In this document: positions 1 to 5,908 of the stretch, in pieces | How positions within the stretch are numbered: the first letter of the stretch is position 1 | Layout: each line of letters opens with the position of its first letter | NCBI GenBank assembly: GCA_020216575.1 | Contig: JAIUYC010000019.1 | Coordinates: 1-12,531, forward strand | Length of the DNA stretch: 12,531 nucleotides | DNA from: Coleofasciculus sp. S288 | GTDB lineage: Bacteria; Cyanobacteriota; Cyanobacteriia; Cyanobacteriales; Coleofasciculaceae | Direction: 5' to 3' | Position numbers and translations under genes: made by a program | The notes under the pieces: model-generated | Database searches by the model: none | Told to the model about the DNA's origin: nothing | Seen by the model: only the letters and a program-made list of their open reading frames with translations

Positions 1-26
1 TGGGTTACTCTACTAACGCCAGTCAT
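1..26 (-). CDS. Start of next conjugation-operon gene (partial, runs off left edge)
   Basis: An ATG at 26-24 overlaps the TGA stop of the preceding gene in the arrangement ATGA, which suggests translational coupling. The frame stays open to the window edge and reads MTGVSRVT. A purine-rich AAGGAGGG lies directly upstream, although it sits unusually close to the ATG. In VirB/Trb operons the gene after the VirB5/TrbJ position is often the polytopic VirB6/TrbL, but eight residues cannot confirm that. The start is supported only by the overlap and the Shine-Dalgarno-like run. Confidence 0.4.
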
Positions 27-637
27 CCCTCCTTGCGGATTTCGACTGAACGAATCGCACACTGCACACCACCCATGAGCTTTGCTGTTTCCGCATTTTG
101 AGTGGCAATCTGCTTCATCACGTTCTGGGTTACGTTTTCACCCTGAGCCGTTTGCGCCGCTTCACCAACGGAATCGACAGACTGCTGGGTTTGCTCGTAG
201 GCTTGCTTTTGTTGCTCTTGACCTTCCTTACTCAAAATGGCACTGGCACTAGCTCGCGCCGACTGACGATCCACCTCGTTCGCTGCGCGATCGCCAGAGT
301 AAAGAGGATTAGTTGAACCACTGGCAACTTGTTCGGCATTCTTGCGCGACTCATAAGGGTCGGGAAGCCCCAGCGCCCCGGTTACGTCACTGACAATTCC
401 CTCAAACTCCGGTCCCAAGGTTTTCGTCAAAGAGCCTAGCTTGTCGTTCAAGATGTCATTGGCATAGTCTTGAACCGAGGAAAGTTGCTCGTTAAACCAA
501 TCCATCAAGCCTTGCAATGGATTTGATGAACCACCACCAGGGGACACAGCAGAAGCTGGAAAAGCCGCTAAAACAGACAAAAAAGCTACAGAAGTGACCG
601 TTACGGCAGTTCGCCGCAATGATTTTGGTGTCTTCAT
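23..637 (-). CDS. Secreted helical protein, VirB5/TrbJ-like by position
   Basis: This 204-residue protein has a clear Sec signal peptide: a basic start (MKTPKSLRRT), a hydrophobic core at about residues 11-26 and an ASA|VS cleavage site at 28-31. The mature part is mostly predicted helix. It is rich in Gln, Ala, Glu and Ser, and residues 138-188 look like a coiled coil (QEQQKQAYEQTQQ, then TQNVMKQIATQNAETAKLMG). Size, secretion signal, Gln/Ala-rich C-terminal helices and position directly after the VirB4-type ATPase all fit VirB5/TrbJ, the minor pilus-tip or adhesin component of conjugative pili. No family-defining motif was recognised, so the assignment rests on context. I chose the ATG at 637 because it starts the signal peptide; the frame extends to a TTG at 676 lying inside a tandem repeat. 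It is probably co-transcribed with the ATPase gene 126 bp upstream. Confidence 0.6.
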   Translation of the reverse strand: MKTPKSLRRTAVTVTSVAFLSVLAAFPASAVSPGGGSSNPLQGLMDWFNEQLSSVQDYANDILNDKLGSLTKTLGPEFEGIVSDVTGALGLPDPYESRKNAEQVASGSTNPLYSGDRAANEVDRQSARASASAILSKEGQEQQKQAYEQTQQSVDSVGEAAQTAQGENVTQNVMKQIATQNAETAKLMGGVQCAIRSVEIRKEG

Positions 638-663
638 AGTTAGTTCAATGGGGAAGCTCAGCA

Positions 664-693
664 ATTCAAAATTCAAAATTCAAAATTCAAAAT
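664..693. repeat. Heptanucleotide tandem repeat (ATTCAAA, about 4.3 copies)
   Basis: The unit ATTCAAA is repeated perfectly four times with a two-base partial fifth copy. It lies between the ATPase gene and the VirB5-like gene. Short tandemly repeated repetitive sequences of 7 bp are well known in heterocystous and other filamentous cyanobacteria. Being AT-rich and placed just upstream of a gene, it could vary in copy number by slippage, but nothing here shows a regulatory role. Confidence 0.85.
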
Positions 694-763
694 GCTTTAA
701 CCGATGAGGTTGAGACGTTTAGCGACTGTCAGAGTGCAACTTATAGGCACGACAGCTAAGAAT

Positions 764-3562
764 TTATGCAGCGCGAATCGACGCAACCAATTCGCGGGAA
801 AATTCATTGAGAGCGACAAATTTGTCCGCATGACGCCGTAGGGCAGCCGTCCGTGCTGCCTGCTCGTGCGGGTTGTTGGCAACTGCCGCCAACAACTGAT
901 ACGCCGGATAAAATCGAGCATGAGTAAACGTACCCAACTCGTCTACCAGCCACTGAGAGTAGATGCCTTCCTTTTTTGGGAAGAAACTTTCACTCGCGTT
1001 CCGGGCGATAATCTCCTTGGGATACTTGAGAATCTCCACAAAGGAGTCCACTGCCGTAGGCTGAATCCGCCCGACTAACCGAGTGGTCATGTTCTGAAAA
1101 ATCTTTGCGCCACCAGGGGAGGCAGCGATACTGTTCGGGTCTTGACCGGAAAGAATCACTCTAACCCCTGCTTTAGCACCATTGGCACAAAGACGCGCCA
1201 CTAAATGTGAAATTGCGTCATATTGAAACAAAATGGGCGACTCGTCGATGAAGAAGATCGAAGCACTAGACGCCAAAGCCCGACGCAGTGCCGCCGAGTA
1301 AGCGCTCAAGGAAAGAATTGCCGCATCTTCATCATTCGACAAGTTAGCCAAGGCAAAGACCAACAGTTGAGCATCGGCACGAAAGGTAGACGGGCGGCTA
1401 ATCGACTTACCAACCCGGCTGGTGAGCCAAAAGTTGAGGCGCAGCTTAATCTGCTGCATTGCCGTCTTAATGTCGTCACTCACCGCATCCATCCGCAACC
1501 GCTCGTAAGAGCAATAGCCGATGAAGTCGTGCAATGTGGGCATGGTTTGCCACAACTCGCTGCCAAACCCAGCAGTAAATGCCTGGGCGTAGCGATCGCG
1601 AATCAGGTCATCCTTAAAGAACGCATCGACTGCTAAAGTTAGAATGCTTCTGACCGTATCAGAGAAGGCTTTCTCCTTGGCACTGTCTCCACCCTGACTC
1701 CCGATAACCATCGTCATCAGCGCCTGAATGAGGAAATCCTTGTAATCCTCAAAGCGATCGCGTTGCTCTTGGGATGGCAGAGTCGAGAGGTTGGGAAGCT
1801 CGAACAAATTGGAGCTTTCCGAGCTGATATTGAAGTAAGCACCGTTAATGCCCATAAACTGGGTGTAGTCGGTGAACGTTGAAGTCCCGTCCGGTTTCGG
1901 ATAGTCCATTGCCACAACAGGCATTCCGTGCGCCAGGGCGTGAGTCAAAATGCCGGATGCCATGACACTCTTACCGCTTCTGGTCGTCCCGAACAGCATC
2001 AAGTTCTTGTGCTTGGTGTAGAGGTCGAGGTAAACTGGCGTACCTCCCTCAGCCGCAATCAGCTCCAATCCGCAGTCATCCTGGGTGCGCGTCTTTACCA
2101 GTGGCAGCAATCCCACGACTTCAGAAGTCAGGTAAACCTGACGCCGATTGAACGGCTTGGCGAGAAGCTTTTCCCAATTCATGGGAAACGTCTGCGTCCA
2201 AATGCGCCAAGGATACTCGGTTTCCCGCGCCACCCAAGCCGGTCGCAGAAATAGCGAACTCAAGAAACGGCAGGAATCATCCAGTTCCGAGACTGTGTTG
2301 CGGTGAATTAGGAAAGTGACAGCGGTATAGAAGGGAACAGCTCCCTCATAGAGTGCCTCTTGTGCCTCCACGCCCTTCTTGATATTGAGCTGGGCTTTGA
2401 CATCGATGGAGTTGCCATCGGCTGCGATCGCACTCGCGGTATTCGCCTGTTTGGTCAGGCGTTGCATATTGCTCTTGGCGAGCGTTTCGTTAGCCCTGGT
2501 TAACTGGCAGAATACCTCGGTGTCGTAGACACGCTCTTTAGCCATAACCTCCCACAAGTAGCGCATCTGGGCTTCTTTGTCAGACCAACCACCGGGTTTA
2601 TCGACAAACGTCATGACGCCAACGTACTTACCATTGGCTTTAACCCACTGGCGCTGCGCGGCGGGAACTTCCCCTTCGATTAGTAATGTCAGGGGCGAGA
2701 CATCGGAGCGAACTTCCTCGTGCAGCCCATCTTCGGTAAGAACCAACACTTGGGGAATCTCAATCGGCTCAGTGGTATTGAACCGTTGCCAGAGAATGTC
2801 CCAGAGTTCAACATCTGTCAGGGCGCGAATCTGCAATCCAATTTTGTTGGAAAGGAGTTGCTCCCACTGCTGAAAGCCATCGGTATAGGCAGCAGCAATG
2901 AGTTGCTCCATCCTCATAAACTGGACTTTTTCCAGCTCTCCAGTGAAGCCTTTCCACATCCGCTCCAACCGAGCGATCGCCTTTTCAATGCGATCGGCAG
3001 CTCCAGCAGTATCGGGTTCAACCGTGTAGGAGGCGTACAATCGTAAAGTTTTGGGTTTGCGGATTCCCAACTTAGTCAGTTCGCGAACTCTCACCCGCTC
3101 GGACTGCACGAGAAACTGCAATTCGGTTGAGGGTGCCTTATTTGACAACTCCATGAGTTCCCGTTGGCGAACCGCATCGTCAGTAAAGGAGGTCAGGTGA
3201 ATCGTCAGGTGTTCGTTCTGGGGAAAATCCTTCAACCCCGCTTCCAAAGCATCGAACACTGGGTCGATCTGTTCGGCACGCAAGGTTGAATGAATGCCCT
3301 TGCACTCAAAGCCGAACTGAATCATAAAGCTGTGTTCGCCCTTGCGGAGAACGTAGGCACCAATCCGACGACCTTCCAGTTGAATGCGTAGCAGGGTTAC
3401 TAGCTGAAAAGCATCTTCAATCGGGGTTCCTTTTCGTTTTGCCATCCCATCATCAACGGGACGCGCCCCAATTTTGGGCTTCTCCTTTTTAGCGTTGGAT
3501 GATTGACCAATGTTTGAGGAAACCTGCTTTTCCTTGTCTTTAGGTTTTGGTAAAAGTTGCAT
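764..3562 (-). CDS. virB4: VirB4/TrbE-family conjugative transfer ATPase
   Basis: This is a 932-residue protein. Residues 525-532 (GTTRSGKS) form a Walker A P-loop preceded by LMLF, the usual strand, and residues 769-774 (IFFIDE) form a Walker B with the catalytic acidic pair. A VILSGQDPNS segment at about 802-811 fits the glutamine-containing motif that follows Walker B in HerA/VirB4-type ATPases. The N-terminal 480 or so residues resemble the VirB4 N-terminal domain that binds the inner-membrane complex. VirB4 proteins power pilus assembly and substrate transfer at the inner membrane; typical members are about 800-950 residues, so this one is full length. The ATG at 3562 lies 19 bp after the upstream gene's stop. 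An in-frame extension to a TTG at 3670 (or ATG at 3640) would overlap that gene and is less likely. Several HIP1 octamers fall inside the gene. Confidence 0.93.
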   Translation of the reverse strand: MQLLPKPKDKEKQVSSNIGQSSNAKKEKPKIGARPVDDGMAKRKGTPIEDAFQLVTLLRIQLEGRRIGAYVLRKGEHSFMIQFGFECKGIHSTLRAEQIDPVFDALEAGLKDFPQNEHLTIHLTSFTDDAVRQRELMELSNKAPSTELQFLVQSERVRVRELTKLGIRKPKTLRLYASYTVEPDTAGAADRIEKAIARLERMWKGFTGELEKVQFMRMEQLIAAAYTDGFQQWEQLLSNKIGLQIRALTDVELWDILWQRFNTTEPIEIPQVLVLTEDGLHEEVRSDVSPLTLLIEGEVPAAQRQWVKANGKYVGVMTFVDKPGGWSDKEAQMRYLWEVMAKERVYDTEVFCQLTRANETLAKSNMQRLTKQANTASAIAADGNSIDVKAQLNIKKGVEAQEALYEGAVPFYTAVTFLIHRNTVSELDDSCRFLSSLFLRPAWVARETEYPWRIWTQTFPMNWEKLLAKPFNRRQVYLTSEVVGLLPLVKTRTQDDCGLELIAAEGGTPVYLDLYTKHKNLMLFGTTRSGKSVMASGILTHALAHGMPVVAMDYPKPDGTSTFTDYTQFMGINGAYFNISSESSNLFELPNLSTLPSQEQRDRFEDYKDFLIQALMTMVIGSQGGDSAKEKAFSDTVRSILTLAVDAFFKDDLIRDRYAQAFTAGFGSELWQTMPTLHDFIGYCSYERLRMDAVSDDIKTAMQQIKLRLNFWLTSRVGKSISRPSTFRADAQLLVFALANLSNDEDAAILSLSAYSAALRRALASSASIFFIDESPILFQYDAISHLVARLCANGAKAGVRVILSGQDPNSIAASPGGAKIFQNMTTRLVGRIQPTAVDSFVEILKYPKEIIARNASESFFPKKEGIYSQWLVDELGTFTHARFYPAYQLLAAVANNPHEQAARTAALRRHADKFVALNEFSRELVASIRAA

Positions 3563-3581
3563 TGCAACCAAGATGAAAGAA

Positions 3582-3908
3582 CTACAATCTTTGGCGTGGG
3601 CGTCTTGAAGAGTGATCAACAAGAGAGCGGTATCGACCATATCCGCGAACCCAATAAGGCGTTCTGACAAACTTTGAAAGGAATTTCCAAGGCTTACTCC
3701 CGGTTAGCACCCACCACGTTGCAATTCCCCAGGCAGCGATCGCACCCGTCCAAACCCAGCTCATCTGAAGGAGAACTTTGCACAGGTAGTAGGAAACTCC
3801 GGCGATCGCCAACCACGGGATAAATTGCTCGGCGGGAAAAGGACCAATATTCGGCTGCTGACCCAAATTGGGATTAACCTTGCGAAACTTGGATTCCTTT
3901 TCCGACAC
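3582..3908 (-). CDS. Small membrane protein, VirB3/TrbD-like
   Basis: A 108-residue protein with a polar N-terminus (residues 1-25), two adjacent membrane helices at about 29-47 (FIPWLAIAGVSYYLCKVLL) and 50-69 (SWVWTGAIAAWGIATWWVL), and a strongly basic tail ending RRPRQRL. Length, two-helix hairpin and position between the pilin-like gene and the VirB4 ATPase match VirB3/TrbD, an inner-membrane component that partners VirB4 and is sometimes fused to it. The start is a GTG at 3908, five bases after the stop of the preceding gene; its purine-rich ribosome binding stretch (GGCGGCGGAG) lies inside the end of that gene, implying coupling. VirB3 proteins are poorly conserved, so the name rests mainly on topology and gene order. 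Confidence 0.7.
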   Translation of the reverse strand: MSEKESKFRKVNPNLGQQPNIGPFPAEQFIPWLAIAGVSYYLCKVLLQMSWVWTGAIAAWGIATWWVLTGSKPWKFLSKFVRTPYWVRGYGRYRSLVDHSSRRPRQRL

Positions 3909-3913
3909 AGGTT

Positions 3914-4462
3914 TTACGCTCCGCCGCCGACGATCATTCCTGCCAAAACGTCACCCATCGTCACGGCAATCATAATGATTAGGGGAGTACGGGCTAAGTT
4001 CTGCCAATCTTCGTCCTGACGTGCGGCTTGGACAACACGAACCAAAGAGATACCCAGGTACAGGATGAACAAACCACGCAGAACGTTGAACACCAGAGGA
4101 ATAACCTGCTCGGCATTCGGGAACTGTCCCGTCATCCACTGCTCGGCGTTATTGAAAAACTGAGCGTTGGCTGGTTCGGCTACGGATTGGAACAAAAAAA
4201 GTGCAACAGACAGAAGCAACAGCAAACTGGGAAAGCGGTATCGCCGATTAAACTGATGCGCCCACTTGAGAATGCCGCCAAACTCGTCTTGCCAAACTAA
4301 AGCACTTACGGCTGTTGCCCCAACCGTAACAACACCAACACTCAAGGCACTGGTGGTGATTACTAGGTCGGTAACCAACAAACCTCCCGCACCAATCATT
4401 AGCAAAGCCGTTTGTTCATCTAATTTTGCAGCTTTTCTTCTTCTATCAAATGTCAAAGCCAT
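3914..4462 (-). CDS. Prepilin with long membrane leader, VirB2/TrbC-like
   Basis: This 182-residue protein has two parts. Residues 1-60 are basic at the start (FDRRRKAAK) with one or two hydrophobic segments at about 19-57. Residues 70-100 then look like an internal signal peptide: basic NRRYR, hydrophobic core SLLLLLSVALFLF, and an ANA|Q cleavage site at 100/101. The remaining 82 residues have two membrane helices (about 120-143 and 159-180) joined by a short charged loop (QAARQDEDWQNLA), ending GGGA. That is the architecture and size of mature VirB2/TrbC conjugative pilins (about 75-80 residues). It is the first gene of the minus-strand operon and precedes VirB3- and VirB4-like genes. The ATG at 4462 has an AGAGGT ribosome binding site 10 nt upstream. 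The leader is longer than usual. The pilin call is structural inference, not a motif match. Confidence 0.7.
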   Translation of the reverse strand: MALTFDRRRKAAKLDEQTALLMIGAGGLLVTDLVITTSALSVGVVTVGATAVSALVWQDEFGGILKWAHQFNRRYRFPSLLLLLSVALFLFQSVAEPANAQFFNNAEQWMTGQFPNAEQVIPLVFNVLRGLFILYLGISLVRVVQAARQDEDWQNLARTPLIIMIAVTMGDVLAGMIVGGGA

Positions 4463-4473
4463 GTCTCTGTTTA

Positions 4474-4479
4474 CCTCTT
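4474..4479 (-). promoter_or_regulatory. Ribosome binding site of the prepilin gene
   Basis: On the minus strand AGAGGT lies about 10 nt upstream of the ATG at 4462, a good Shine-Dalgarno match that supports this start. It is the clearest ribosome binding site in the operon and fits the first gene of the transcript. Confidence 0.6.
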
Positions 4480-4630
4480 AAAGGTCGTTAGGAAGAAAAA
4501 ACAGTTGAGCTATGCATTTGATAACTAAACCCGATAGGGATACATATCATTCAGGTGGAATAAACCTTAAGATAGAGTGAAGGAAATACTGACGACTGAG
4601 GCACAAAGCCTTTATACGGCAGAGCTTGGA

Positions 4631-4644
4631 AGATTATTTAATCT
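4631..4644. promoter_or_regulatory. Dyad-symmetric site (6-bp arms, 2-bp centre)
   Basis: AGATTA-TT-TAATCT is a perfect inverted repeat with a two-base centre. It lies two bases from the larger dyad at 4647-4668, in the divergent region between the conjugation operon and the small plus-strand gene. The geometry suits a dimeric DNA-binding protein. It may be one of two operators, but AT-rich dyads of this length can occur by chance. Confidence 0.4.
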
Positions 4645-4646
4645 TG

Positions 4647-4668
4647 CTCTCTATCTCAAGATAGAGAG
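4647..4668. promoter_or_regulatory. Perfect 10-bp inverted repeat, candidate operator
   Basis: CTCTCTATCT-CA-AGATAGAGAG is a perfect 10-bp inverted repeat around a two-base centre. A related half-site, AGATAGAG, lies at 4570-4577. The dyad sits in the 209-bp divergent region upstream of the conjugation operon (minus) and immediately upstream of the small membrane-protein gene (plus). There is no T-run after it, so it does not look like a terminator. Its length and tight spacing fit an operator for a dimeric repressor. No regulator gene is visible in the window. Confidence 0.6.
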
Positions 4669-4725
4669 TACTTGTTGGAAGAATTGAGAGGAAAGAAGCA
4701 ACATTTCAAGTCTGAACTCACTAAA

Positions 4726-4959
4726 ATGAGTAAGAAACGAAAACAGTTGAAACCAACACTTAAACAATTAATCAACTTTGTCAGCGACTTAATTGGCTGG
4801 ACGCTCGTTATTCTGTTAGCAGTAGTAGGATTGGTGGTTCTGGTTCGCTCACCTCAAATAGGTTTGGTACTTTTGGCGATCGCAGGAATTATCTCTCCCA
4901 AAACTCGCATCCCAGAAATCTACAAGTTTGCCGCAGCCGCTTTTGGATACTTTCTATAG
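4726..4959 (+). CDS. Small basic two-helix membrane protein, function unknown
   Basis: A 77-residue protein if started at the ATG at 4726 (MSKKRKQLK...). The frame extends upstream to a TTG at 4672, which would give 95 residues and start close after the large dyad. The N-terminus is very basic (about residues 1-13). Hydrophobic stretches at about 22-41 (LIGWTLVILLAVVGLVVLV) and 46-55 plus a hydrophobic end (FAAAAFGYFL) suggest one or two membrane helices with a cytoplasmic basic tail. I do not recognise the family. It is transcribed divergently from the conjugation operon and could share its control region. Neither start has a convincing ribosome binding site. The last base of its TAG stop appears to belong to a MITE-like element. 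Confidence 0.55.
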   Translation: MSKKRKQLKPTLKQLINFVSDLIGWTLVILLAVVGLVVLVRSPQIGLVLLAIAGIISPKTRIPEIYKFAAAAFGYFL

Positions 4960-5098
4960 TGAGTCTAAATGAATTGTGAAACTTGGGTGGAGCCAGAAAT
5001 CAAAAGTCAGGACTTAGAAGTCATAAGGGGAAATTCTTCCAGATAACTCTGATATTAGAGAGGACATCAATCCTATTTCACGAATCATTTAGACTGGC
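4959..5098. mobile_element. MITE-like element, about 140 bp, flanked by TA/CTATA
   Basis: Imperfect terminal inverted repeats face each other: AGTCTAAATGA at 4962-4972 plus GTGAAA at 4976-4981 on the left, matched by the complement of the same sequence at 5076-5095 on the right. They agree at 18 of 20 positions, or 23 of 27 when extended out to the TATA on each side. CTATA lies directly outside both ends (4954-4958 and 5098-5102), consistent with insertion at a TA target as in the IS630/Tc1-mariner group. No reading frame of note lies inside, so this is a non-autonomous element. No matching transposase is in the window. Exact ends are uncertain by a few bases. Confidence 0.65.
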
Positions 5099-5190
5099 TA
5101 TAATCCGAAGCTAGCAATTCCAGAGTAACGTCTCTCAATTTCCACTCGAAATAGGGTATTTTAGCGCAGTATCGAGTATAACAACACCTA

Positions 5191-5223
5191 ATAAGGACAC
5201 CTAATAGTGTCCTTATGTTTTTT
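5191..5223 (+). terminator. Rho-independent terminator
   Basis: A perfect 10-bp stem, ATAAGGACAC / GTGTCCTTAT (5191-5200 and 5207-5216), closes a CTAATA loop and is followed by GTTTTTT. The T-run marks the plus strand only. It lies 230 bp beyond the stop of the small membrane-protein gene, on the far side of the MITE-like element. It could be that gene's original terminator displaced by the insertion, or the end of a separate short transcript. It insulates the first SSB gene from upstream transcription. Confidence 0.85.
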
Positions 5224-5344
5224 GAATAACAACCTTAATATTTAATAAAACTTTTAGATATCTATTTTTTAGTTCCTCTGATGAATAACGAATAAGAGCA
5301 GGTTTTTCTCAACAAAAAAGAGCCAATTTAATCAATTTTTTGAA

Positions 5345-5363
5345 GCCTATCGGCTTAATAGGT
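5345..5363 (+). promoter_or_regulatory. Leader hairpin of the first SSB gene (shared element, copy 1)
   Basis: GCCTATCGGC at 5345-5354 begins an imperfect hairpin in which CCTAT (5346-5350) pairs with ATAGG (5358-5362). It starts 50 nt upstream of the GTG of the SSB gene. The same 10 bases, the same hairpin layout, a following CGAA-type stretch and an A-rich run recur 52 nt upstream of the second SSB-like gene. It is either an operator overlapping a promoter or a structured 5' leader. A 120-bp AT-rich stretch without visible genes (5225-5344) precedes it and probably contains the promoter, but I cannot point to definite -35/-10 boxes. Confidence 0.6.
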
Positions 5364-5394
5364 CGAACAATCAAAAAATTAGAGGAAACCGCTC

Positions 5395-5784
5395 GTGACA
5401 ACTCAAACTGCTCTCTCCATTAACAGTATTCATCTAGTCGGTCGTGTTGGGGTAGATCCAGATGTCAAGTATTTTGAGTCTGGAAGTGTTCTATGCAAGT
5501 TATCGCTGGCAGTAGATCGCCGCAGCCGCAACACAGAGCAACCGGATTGGTTCAACCTGGAACTATGGGGTAAAGTGGCTGAAGTCGCTGCCAACTACGT
5601 CCGCAAGGGCAAGTTAATCGGCATTCGGGGTTCTTTGGAAATTCAGGAATGGACTGACCGAAACGATGGTAGCGATCGCTCCAAGCCCATTATCCGAGTG
5701 GCAGAACTAGAACTGCTCTCAGCGAAGAACGATACTCAACTAGAGGAAATAGACAAAGACGAATTCGAGGATATCCCCATCTAA
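5395..5784 (+). CDS. ssb: Single-stranded DNA-binding protein (SSB)
   Basis: A 129-residue OB-fold SSB. Characteristic parts are SIHLVGRVGVDPDVKYFESG at the N-terminus, then CKLSLAVDR, WFNLELWGKVAEVAANYVRKGKLIGIRGSLE at about 52-82, and the closing strand PIIRVAELELL at 98-108. It ends with a short acidic tail, DKDEFEDIPI, close to the conserved DDIPF-type tip that recruits repair and replication partners. The linker is very short compared with E. coli SSB. The start is a GTG at 5395 with AGAGGA about 8 nt upstream. SSBs coat ssDNA during replication, repair and conjugative transfer; carriage next to a conjugation operon fits a plasmid-borne copy. It is a single-gene unit with its own leader hairpin and a strong terminator. 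Confidence 0.93.
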   Translation: MTTQTALSINSIHLVGRVGVDPDVKYFESGSVLCKLSLAVDRRSRNTEQPDWFNLELWGKVAEVAANYVRKGKLIGIRGSLEIQEWTDRNDGSDRSKPIIRVAELELLSAKNDTQLEEIDKDEFEDIPI

Positions 5785-5814
5785 ATTTAATCGGACAATC
5801 CCACATCTGTTGAG

Positions 5815-5855
5815 TCTCTGCTGCATCCCGAAGAGGGGTGTGGCAGAGATGTTTT
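5815..5855 (+). terminator. Rho-independent terminator of the first SSB gene
   Basis: A 15-pair stem (TCTCTGCTGCATCCC with GGGGTGTGGCAGAGA, including four G-T pairs) closes a GAAGA loop at 5830-5834 and is followed by TGTTTT. It begins 30 bp after the SSB stop codon. Its T-run ends at 5855, one base before the second GCCTATCGGC leader hairpin, so the two structures are effectively back to back. Confidence 0.85.
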
Positions 5856-5856
5856 A

Positions 5857-5876
5857 GCCTATCGGCATGATTAGGC
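5857..5876 (+). promoter_or_regulatory. Leader hairpin of the second SSB-like gene (shared element, copy 2)
   Basis: GCCTATCGGC at 5857-5866 is identical to copy 1. GCCTA (5857-5861) pairs with TAGGC (5872-5876). It starts 52 nt before the ATG at 5909, compared with 50 nt for copy 1. The bases after the hairpin (GCGAAACATAAAAATT, then AAGGAG) also resemble those after copy 1 (TCGAACAATCAAAAAATT, then AGAGGA). This conservation contrasts with the weak similarity of the two proteins and suggests a shared control signal. Confidence 0.65.
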
Positions 5877-5908
5877 GAAACATAAAAATTCAAGGAGAAT
5901 AGCAGTCT

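Noticed and set aside
638..676. Longer start (TTG at 676) for the VirB5-like gene
   Set aside because: The TTG lies in the tandem repeat and the extension would bury the signal peptide; ATG 637 starts it cleanly.
866..3046. Several plus-strand frames of 70-137 codons inside the ATPase gene
   Set aside because: They are antisense shadows of a well-supported coding region, without ribosome binding sites or domains.
3563..3670. N-terminal extension of the VirB4-type ATPase to TTG 3670 or ATG 3640
   Set aside because: It would overlap the VirB3-like gene by 59-89 bp. The ATG at 3562, 19 bp after that gene's stop, gives a normal full-length ATPase.
4531..4538. Third copy of the CCTATCGG core, on the minus strand upstream of the prepilin gene
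   Set aside because: Only eight bases match, the distance to the start differs (about 75 nt versus 50 nt), and one such match in 12.5 kb is expected by chance at a notable rate.
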